In this document: one piece after another, positions 53,116 to 60,995 of the stretch | Layout of the letters: each line of letters starts with the position of its first letter | Position numbering within the stretch: the first letter of the stretch is position 1 | NCBI GenBank assembly: GCA_964017155.1 | Contig: OZ024856.1 | Coordinates: 37,110,294 to 37,174,293 of the forward strand | Direction: 5' to 3' | Source: Oasisia sp. SBJ-2009 | Lineage: Eukaryota; Annelida; Polychaeta; Sabellida; Siboglinidae | Length of the DNA: 64,000 bases | Program-made: the position numbers and the translations under genes | The notes under the pieces: generated by a model | Database searches by the model: none | Told to the model about the DNA's origin: nothing | The model's input: the letters and a program-made list of their open reading frames with translations, nothing else

Positions 53116-54660
53116 TTTTGTTGTTGGTCTTGTCAGAGTTGGTACGACACAGATTTTGGTAAATAGTGCTGGTTTGTGATGTTTGCATATACAGTGCCCA
53201 TTATCACGAACTAATAACTAAAGTAACGTAAAGTAACTAAAGTTGTGTGGTCAGTAAGTGTAAGAAGTAAATTGCTATAGTCGAGTGACATCAAGTGGAA
53301 AGAGATCAGTGCATGTTGGTACTGCTGTGGCCTGCCTGGGCAAGCATCTTTGCCATCGTGTAGGTCAGTCGAATGCAACAGGTATTGTCGGCCATTTTAA
53401 ATTACTATACTAAGAAATTTTGTTTTGTAGGGGATGGTTTGAATCAATATAAAATGTGACATTTTATATGTGAGAACACACAAGACCATCCATAACAACC
53501 ACTGGGCTAAGACACCTAATAGTAGAAAGAGTTAATTTACAAGACACCCAGTAGTAAGAAGAGTTACATCCAATAGTACAGAAAGTTAACTTACAGTACA
53601 CAATCATTTGGTAGTGTGATTACTCGAGTATAAAATGGCATGGTAGCCTTATCAACAAAAACAACATTTAACAAGACATTTAGTTTTAATAATCATCATA
53701 ATATATTAATGTACAAATTGTGATACAATCCATATGCAACACAGAAATAAAATTTAACACAAAAGTAACAAAACATTACATTCAAATTTGTGAATGTGAA
53801 GACTTAAACTTAAACACTTAAAATACAGTTGTGACAGACTGATTTTAACTACTTGCTATGCTATTTTCACAAGTTCTCAGCTTGGTTTCCAAAGTTATAG
53901 CATTACATAGGTGCAAAATATAACATTATTATTTGTGCGATGGTTTTGATGCTCAAACTGTTCTATTTGGGTGTACAGCTTCCTAGGCCACTTTGAGAGG
54001 CAATCCGAGAAAGTTTGTTAACACCAGCCTATAGCCGACTATGTTACATTCATACTGAACTAAATACAAAGATACAATTCACAATTTATATTTGTTGCAT
54101 GGTGGTTTTGGGACGACTGCTGTGCTGTGCTTCCACTAGTGCTACTGTGAACCAACCAAGAATTGCAGACACCGACTGATGAAGGCCCAGTGATGACTGA
54201 ACACACAACGAAGCAACAAACTTTAATGTAGATATTCTGAAAAGTATCTTTTTAACTATGACTTTCTTTCGTAAACTTGTTCAGTCGAACACCATCTCGA
54301 CATATCTGGATACACTGATGCACGCAGCAATCGCTGCATGAAGACTACAGATGTCCACCTCTGTCCATAGCCAGGTACATACAGCCACGTGAACCAGAGC
54401 AATGTGGAGTGAACTAATTTGACCAATGTTTGAAACAGCTGTAAGATTTGCATCTTGAGTTTCTGATATCCAGCCAATATAAATCCCCACTTCTTATGCA
54501 ACTCTGAATAGACCAATTTAATCTGTATAAACTGTACAGCGTGATTGCCTGTTGAGAATTCATACAGGAAGTATTGCAAACAAATCACCACACAGAAACA
54601 CAGTTTGATCATAACATAACAGTGCAAAAGATTAGATAAGTACAATATTTGTACTAACGT
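53116..54660. other. Intergenic, mostly AT-rich
   Basis: No gene recognised. Contains the dispersed-repeat copy B (54277-54409). Confidence 0.6.
54277..54409. repeat. Dispersed repeat, copy B
   Basis: Partner of the copy at 17404-17550: CTTGTTCAGTCGAACACCATCTC, then CCATAGCCAGGTACATACAG and GTGAACCAGAGCAATGTGG in the same order and orientation, with an internal segment too diverged to align by eye. Confidence 0.6.
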
Positions 54661-54671
54661 TAATTCAAGTG

Positions 54672-55232
54672 CTCGCAAATACATGACAAATACATGACAA
54701 ATACATGACAAATACATGACAAATACATGACAAATACATGACAAATACATGACAAATACATGACAAATACATGACAAATACATGACAAATACATGACAAA
54801 TACATGACAAATACATGACAAATACATGACAAATACATGACAAATACATGACAAATACATGACAAATACATGACAAATACATGACAAATACATGACAAAT
54901 ACATGACAAATACATGACAAATACATGACAAATACATGACAAATACATGACAAATACATGACAAATACATGACAAATACATGACAAATACATGACAAATA
55001 CATGACAAATACATGACAAATACATGACAAATACATGACAAATACATGACAAATACATGACAAATACATGACAAATACATGACAAATACATGACAAATAC
55101 ATGACAAATACATGACAAATACATGACAAATACATGACAAATACATGACAAATACATGACAAATACATGACAAATACATGACAAATACATGACAAATACA
55201 TGACAAATACATGACAAATACATGACAAATAA
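54672..55232. repeat. 11-bp satellite (AAATACATGAC)n, apparently perfect
   Basis: About 51 consecutive copies of AAATACATGAC with no variant that I can see. Because 11 is not a multiple of 3, all three frames of the minus strand read the same 11-residue cycle (CHVFVMYLSCI) without stops, giving long spurious frames. Confidence 0.98.
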
Positions 55233-55591
55233 TATGAACATATAAAAGTAAATCTTCTGCTGTACCCTGCTGGAAAGTACAGGAACTTTACGCATTTTTT
55301 AATTAGAATATATTTTAATTAGCCCATATACATGAAGCAATAAGCTAGCCAACACTATTCATAATATATCACAAAGCATAGCAATCATATATATGTACAT
55401 TATAACATGAGTAGATTTCTTATTTCATAAGGAACATCATCAGTTAATTTCTGAACACTTGCAGCTTTGTTTATCAGATTCATCTCACATAAAAGCCTTA
55501 ACTGATGAATGATGAGCTGCCATGGTGAAATTCAATATAAATGCATTGAGAATAGACTATTCGCCCAATGGGAGATGGTTCCATTAGCGTG

Positions 55592-55743
55592 TCCTGCCCT
55601 GCCCTGCCCTGCCCTGCCCTGCCCTGCCCTGCCCTGCCCTGCCCTGCCCTGCCCTGCCCTGCCCTGCCCTGCCCTGCCCTGCCCTGCCCTGCCCTGCCCT
55701 GCCCTGCCCTGCCCTGCCCTGCCCTGCCCTGCCCTGCCCTGCC
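55592..55743. repeat. (CCTGC)n pentamer array in SIVA 3' UTR
   Basis: About 30 perfect copies of CCTGC, beginning only about a dozen bases beyond the SIVA stop codon. On the SIVA strand it reads (GGGCA)n. It lies in the predicted 3' UTR, since the nearest minus-strand poly(A)-like signals (ATTAAA) are near 55297-55320. Confidence 0.97.
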
Positions 55744-55754
55744 TCACCCTGGGC

Positions 55755-55803
55755 CTATGAGGTGCAGTGGAGACAGTAGGCCTTCTCAAGACTCTCATCA
55801 TAA
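55755..55803 (-). CDS. SIVA1: SIVA exon 4: last 15 codons and stop
   Basis: Encodes NYDESLEKAYCLHCTS and TAG (the N codon is split with exon 3). Human ends DCSDMYEKVLCTSCAMFET, so the EK..YC..C pattern is kept. The exon was found from phase, acceptor and homology; it is too short for ordinary ORF calling. Confidence 0.92.
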
Positions 55804-58800
55804 CTGAAAAAGAAAGGAAAACTGACGTTTAGTACAATACACAAAGACAATAATGGCTGTGATTAACGTGGATGGCTTCCACAACAGCCAATTTTTACCT
55901 ACAAGAAACTTAATTACTTCAAAAATAAATGATATCTAGCCAAGGGCATGCTGACAACTCAATTTGATAACTGAAAAAAGTAAATTTATATGTAAATAAC
56001 ACATCCCCAATTGGCAGATCTCATCGTAATGGGCCAAGGAAGCTAGGGAAAGAGGAAGAAATGTGTAGACACTGACACGGGGTGGATGCATTTACAATGT
56101 GCCAACATTAACGTAACAAGATTACCAGAGTCAACTCTAGATGGCAGGTGGACAAAGAAGCCCTTTGGCCTATCGAGAGTCCAACCTACCTACCTAAGTG
56201 TACCTTCTTAGGTATATGCCGATTCTATTTTCAAACATATTAACACTACGAGCACCTATACAATCACCTGATAATCTGTTCCATTCATTTATTGTACTTT
56301 GTGGAAATGAGAATTTTCTAATATCTAGTCTACATTGCTTCTTTGCTAATGTAACTCCATGTCCTCTAGTCCTAATCCTTTCCTTAACCAAGAACAAAAC
56401 ATTTCTGTCAATATTTTCATACCCATTCAATATTATAAATACTCCTATCTGATCTCCTCTCAATCTTCTGGTTTCTAGTTTGTTAATCCACATTCTTTTA
56501 GACGCATTTCATAACTAATATTTTAAGTTTTGCGATATGGCCTCCATGCTTGTATACAATATTCTAGATGAGGCCAAACTATTGTTTTGTACAGTGGAAT
56601 AGCTCATAGATCATTTAGTATAGATCACTACTACTTACTTGAGAATGGAGCAGAGTTGACAGAAGAGACCGTGACAGCCGTGACACTGACGTAGACAGTT
56701 GGGACACGTGACACGGTCACAGAAGCCACACGTGCGGGCCCCCATGTGACTCGGTCGGTTGCAAGACTGGCAGATCTTGAAGCCTGTGGCCAATCCTCTG
56801 TGGGGCGCGGACCTCACAGCTAAGAGAAATCCACACAACATTGATCAGAGTTTCTTAAACCAAGGTTTATACATTTAATTTAATGTACATGTATATTTTT
56901 TTATTGGAAATATAAATTTAGTTATTTATACACGTTAAAAATAAAATCTAAAGATGCACGTTGATGACCTATGCCAATTGTAGACGTCAGATGAACCGAC
57001 CTTCTTACTGGGAGTCCATGGGAAAGTCACTGTGACCTTTGTCAAAACTGTGTATCCATTTTTCCTTTTATAATTTGTTCACACTTGCTTGCAGCTGATG
57101 ATTAAATATTGTCACAAAATAGGTTGTAGACAGAATAAAATTAACAAAACAATACGATGGAATGCATGAACTTCACATCTTCAGCACCCAATGTGATTAG
57201 TTGATTGAACTTGTAGCTAGGCAACAAGTCAGGTGATGGACGGGTCAAGTGTGGATGGGTCAAGTGTCCATCTAAAGAGTGGTGGGATATTTAGGAATGT
57301 GTAAATGTTAGCCCCCGATGACTGTACCTTTGTGTCCCGTGCACAAGTGTCCATGTGAATCTAGCTGCAGTTGAACCCGTGAAGTGTCATCACTTGACAA
57401 CTCGTTTGTGACATGTCCATTTCTTGTTGCCATGGCAACACTGTTTCCTGGTCCCTGACTGACCACTGGCCCCCCCGGGCAGTGACCACAGAGTTTGCCC
57501 TGTGAGTCCAGGTACATCTGTCCTGTTGCATGCTGGGACTGTTCGTCCCGGCCACAGCCTGCCCAGAGTTCAGACTTCTGGGACAACTTACAACACAAAG
57601 TGTCTGCACTGACTGGGCACGTCGACTGGAAGAGCAACGCCTTCGTCTTGTCTGCAAACAGAAGGGATTGACGCACTCAGTGTAGTTATCACGCTATAAC
57701 GCTGCCCAAAATAAAGACGTGTTGAGTAAATTGTGTTATTTTGGTTAACACCATGTTGGATGACTTTTAATTTGTTCCATCATGCCAAATAATAGAAAAA
57801 ATTGCATCTCAGCCTAAGACTGCAATTTTGAAGCCCAAAGAGCCACACAACTTGTGCCAGTCTGTGTAATTGTGGTCATGTTGTATTGCAGCAAGCGATA
57901 TTATAGCAGCAATTGTTAACAGAAGCACGGTTGCTCTTTAAACCTCAAAAGTAAAAAGAAACCTGCAAAAGAATAAAAAGTGACTTTACCATGTTTATGA
58001 TGGTGTACGTCGATTGTATGTATAATAGGTAACAAGATACCACTTACACAATTTAAATATCTTCATGCAGTCAAAAATTATGGCAATTATTTATTTCAGA
58101 AAATGATACCAAATTTGTGACCTCTTGCACAGCCTGCTGTGTAGCATACGTTCACATTGGGGCTGGATCACTCAGTTGAAGTGCAGTTAAAAACTGGTTT
58201 AACTTCAAAGCTCCTCAAAATATATCTGTAAAAACTATTTTATAGCTCAATATAGTGTGACCTTGAGATATGTATGACTTGACATAACGTTTTATATCCA
58301 ATATTATCTATATTTAGTCTATTTACAGGATTTTTTGTAGGATTGTTAGCTACTTTTGTTCTATTAAACTGTCTTTGGGGCCCAGTAAATTGTTCTGCAG
58401 CCAATATGGAAGTGCAGTCCTACCTTTAACATTTACTATTTACTTGTGAGATCTTTCAGTGACCTAGTATTTATATAAGTTAACTGACTCAATAGGCCTA
58501 TATATAGTCATATACCGTTTTGCAACATGCTTCAATAAACTTTACATACGCTTTATTAGCAGTATGGCATATTATAGTAAATATTTCTATAGCAGATCTG
58601 TTTGTCAACATTGACATGTCTCTTGGCTATGTTTCTCTGTATATACAATTAAAAAGTACCAGTCACTATGTACGCAGCATCATGATTAAGGAAAGCTTTC
58701 TATGGTACTTTTCATTATTACTATAATACAGGTAAAAGAAAATCAAATCATATATCGAGAAGTTTATGGTGATTCCTAGTTCATAGCCATAATTAATGCA

Positions 58801-60420
58801 TTGCTCAACGACAGCCAGACCAATGCTAGGGAGTCTTGTTATTGCTAACTACATCACAGTGACAACTGATTCGGAAACCTCTACAGTATAAACAACGGTA
58901 AAGGCCATAATCTGCTGTTTGTTAAGTTAAGCAAGGAGGTTTATAATAAAATGCCTATCTTGTCGTCAGAAGAGGCAATGCCATTAACTGCTAGGATCTT
59001 GCGAGGAAGTGACAGAGCAACTTGAAAGACAGCCAGGATGTCAGTATGGCCTGGTGCATGCTTGGAGCCGGACAAAAGAACAATGGTCACTGTCAGATGC
59101 TAATCCACCCTATGGCTCTGAGCAAACATTGTGGTCACTGCCAGGGCCATGGGGGAACCAGCTGTCAAGTATCTTCTTCAATAATTCCCAAATTAGCAGT
59201 GTTTATGAAAGACACATTAAAATTGCAATCAATGCCTGGGTATTTTGAAGGTTGAAAAGAATGTTTTGGTGACAGTAAAGGTAATCAGTTTGGCAGGCAT
59301 TAATGTGACCAGGAAACATAAAATACTGAAAATATCAAATACTTTACTTTAGGAAAGTATTTTAAATACAAATATTTTTAATTCCTAAATGTCAAATATA
59401 AATTACTATTACTGAACATTTCTCTGGCTAGTTATTTTCCAATCAATGGTTTTCATATCCAAATGGATATGAAAGCCATTGTGTTGTCAAACAATGCCAA
59501 TGGAAATACCATAGGCATAAGCCATACACTGATACAGGCTTCGACCAGGGACATACCACCAATTGATTTTCATAGGCGGCCATTGTAACGTTTCTTTGAT
59601 TTCCCGCCAGGTTTTTCGATCAATGTTATTGAAAATGTCAGACACTAAGTAGCCTCCATTCACACATATCATATATAAAATTCGTGAAAATGACATGTTT
59701 TTCTCCTACAATCCACTCTCTAACCTGACACCCCTTCATTTTTGCTTCAATCAGCGGCCGATTGCCAATGTTGACACCTCTAGGCCAAATTACACCTGTA
59801 TGCATATGCACCTTTTCACTATCTGACAAATTTCATTATTTCGCAGCTGTGATATCACGCTACGCAGAAATGTCATTTCCATTCAACCAGTCCTACATTT
59901 AGTGCTTCCAGAAATTTACAAAAAGTGCACAATGCAGTTCTTTTAAGCAGGACTACTATGGGTAATGGCGTGCGACTCCATTTGGTGGTATGTGGCCAGC
60001 ACTGTCATTGGTAATGAAAGCTGTGACTGCCACTGGGGCTGTATATCTATATGTTATTATAGTATATCTATATGTCTGGCTGTGCTGGTATATCCCTACA
60101 GAAATTAAAACGGAATATTATCGTATTTATAAATACTATTCGTTATCAATATTTGGTAACCCATTACTGTTGTAAGAGTGAGAAGAAGATTTGTTTATGG
60201 CTTTCATTTTGTTATTTTTGTAAATCTCTTCTGTCCTGAGCCGGGAATTAATTCGCGGGGATCGTCCAGTGAGGAGACTAGTTACCGTAACGGAGTCCTT
60301 ACCGTAAACAGCTTTCATGTTGTGATGGCTGTTGACGCCTAAGTCAACCTCCTTGGTTCCAATATGCGATTTATACTGCAGTGGAGCTGCATCGCCGAAA
60401 GGGTTGAGTCTTTTTGGCAT
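55755..60420 (-). CDS. SIVA1: SIVA apoptosis-inducing factor, 4 exons
   Basis: Predicted 223-residue SIVA homologue (human about 175). CDS on the minus strand: 60420-60303, 57651-57328, 56819-56639, 55803-55755; 672 nt, phases 1, 1, 2 agree. In mammals SIVA binds TNF-receptor-family tails, BCL-xL and XIAP and promotes apoptosis; some forms act as E3 ligases (family knowledge). The N-terminus MPKRLNPFGDAAPLQ matches human MPKRSCPFADVAPLQ; KTKALLF matches KTKRLLF. The C-terminus has paired cysteines (CQSC, CGFC, CPNC, CHGC, CQLC, CLHC) matching the human zinc-binding end. It is tail to tail with CEP170 and head to head with CDAN1. Confidence 0.93.
55804..56638 (-). other. SIVA intron 3
   Basis: GT-AG intron of 835 bp (acceptor CTTTCTTTTTCAG), about half of it the LINE fragment at 56194-56600; the rest is unremarkable. 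Confidence 0.85.
56194..56600 (-). mobile_element. LINE reverse-transcriptase C-terminal fragment
   Basis: The minus strand encodes a 99-codon frame with the usual end of non-LTR ORF2 proteins: RRLRGDQIGVFIILNG...RTRGH...RLDIRKFSFPQSTINEWNRLS...SVNMFENRIGIY. Upstream (56500-56600), after a frame break, VWPHLEYCIQAWRPY matches the common RPHLEYAVQVWSPY motif. CR1/Jockey-like; clade not assigned. Truncated and broken, in SIVA intron 3, same strand as SIVA. Confidence 0.85.
56639..56819 (-). CDS. SIVA1: SIVA exon 3: cysteine-rich domain
   Basis: Encodes FKICQSCNRPSHMGARTCGF then CDRVTCPNCLRQCHGCHGLF and CQLCSIL. This aligns with human [45 protein letters not shown], cysteine for cysteine. Donor CTCAA|GTAAGT, phase 2. 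Confidence 0.95.
56820..57327 (-). other. SIVA intron 2
   Basis: 508-bp GT-AG intron; AT-rich near the acceptor (TTCTCTTAG). Nothing recognised. Confidence 0.75.
57328..57651 (-). CDS. SIVA1: SIVA exon 2
   Basis: Encodes DKTKALLFQSTCPVSADTLCCK...YLDSQGKLCGHCPGG...QLQLDSHGHLCTGHK. KTKALLF matches the human amphipathic helix start. The internal pair DSQGKLCGHC / DSHGHLCTGH looks like a short duplicated module comparable to human LIGPDGRL. Insertions here explain the length above the human protein. Acceptor TTTGCAG, donor AAAG|GTACAG. Confidence 0.9.
57426..57439. promoter_or_regulatory. Perfect X-box palindrome inside SIVA exon 2
   Basis: GTTGCCATGGCAAC is the symmetric optimum of the RFX motif. 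It lies in coding sequence (SVAMAT), so it may be coincidental. Confidence 0.3.
57652..60302 (-). other. SIVA intron 1
   Basis: 2.65-kb intron, donor GTAAGG, acceptor TTCTGTTTGCAG. Contains a 17-bp-stem hairpin (59444-59481) and an E2F-like TTTCCCGCC (59600-59608). Open frames at 59487-59829 (minus) have no homology I recognise. The rest is AT-rich with nothing named. Confidence 0.75.
59444..59481. other. Hairpin, 17-bp stem with 4-nt loop
   Basis: CAATGGTTTTCATATCC (59444-59460), loop AAAT, then GGATATGAAAGCCATTG (59465-59481): near-perfect inverted repeat with one mismatched position. Confidence 0.75.
60303..60420 (-). CDS. SIVA1: SIVA exon 1
   Basis: 39 codons plus one base, from MPKRLNPFGD to NMKAVY. 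The ATG at 60420 is chosen because it begins the family's MPKR signature; the in-frame codons just upstream are TTG ATA AAA with no ATG. Donor TACG|GTAAGG. Confidence 0.93.
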
Positions 60421-60911
60421 TTTTATCAATGTCTAGTCGAACAAGAACTTGTAAACATCAATGTCCGATTTCCCGCGAAAATCCAGTACTTCCGTTTGTT
60501 TGCCTAAAGTTACCAGACCATTTCCCTTTTACCGACGTGCTAACTAAACATTATTAACAACAAAACTATTTCAAGTTCTCGAACGGTTTATAACTTCTTT
60601 GAGGTAAGCAGTATGCTACTACTAATAATATTATTTAAACAAAACATTTAATTGAAATTCAAATATCTCTTGCATTAAAATAATAATAATAAATATAAAC
60701 ACGTTAGAAAACTGCGTAAAATTTCCAGAAATAAATTAGGGCAAATTACTTTTGGTGTACATTTTAATAGGAAATTTGCTTACTATCGCTGACGGTGAGT
60801 GACCGTTACAACATAATAGCGATTACATAGCGACTTACACTACATTACATTCGCACCGCAAATAACAGTCATAGTAGAAGCACTTACATATGAGGCAAAT
60901 ACGTTTCAAAA
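60421..60911. promoter_or_regulatory. Bidirectional SIVA/CDAN1 promoter
   Basis: The 491 bp between the two start codons contain the palindromic E2F consensus TTTCCCGCGAAA (60469-60480) and an ETS core ACTTCCG (60488-60494). At the CDAN1 start is AAAATGGCGGC (60909-60919), a YY1 consensus overlapping the ATG. There is no TATA box. Family knowledge: mammalian SIVA1 and CDAN1 have both been reported as E2F1-responsive. Confidence 0.6.
60469..60480. promoter_or_regulatory. Palindromic E2F site
   Basis: TTTCCCGCGAAA fits the E2F consensus TTTSSCGC on both strands. It is 49 bp upstream of the SIVA ATG and about 430 bp upstream of the CDAN1 ATG. Confidence 0.6.
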
Positions 60912-60919
60912 ATGGCGGC
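60909..60919 (+). promoter_or_regulatory. YY1 motif over CDAN1 start codon
   Basis: AAAATGGCGGC equals the YY1 core AANATGGCGGC. Its ATG is the CDAN1 initiation codon, an arrangement described for a class of vertebrate genes. Confidence 0.5.
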
Positions 60920-60995
60920 GATTTTGGAGTTGCTTTTAGCAAAAGAAGTTTTACCTGCAGAAGTCATTTGTTGGTTGACCAGAAAATATGACACG
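60912..60995 (+). CDS. CDAN1: CDAN1 exon 1
   Basis: 28 codons, MAAILELLLAKEV...TRKYDT, donor ACG|GTGGGA, phase 0. Start chosen by homology to the human MAAVLESLL start and the YY1/Kozak context AAAAATGG. Confidence 0.92.

Noticed and set aside
54256..55295. Very long minus-strand frames (up to 318 codons) repeating CHVFVMYLSCI
   Set aside because: They are the 11-bp satellite read in any frame; flanks have no homology or splice context.
59487..59829. Two overlapping minus-strand frames in SIVA intron 1
   Set aside because: Could be a decayed transposon, but no motif is recognised and they do not fit SIVA splicing phases.
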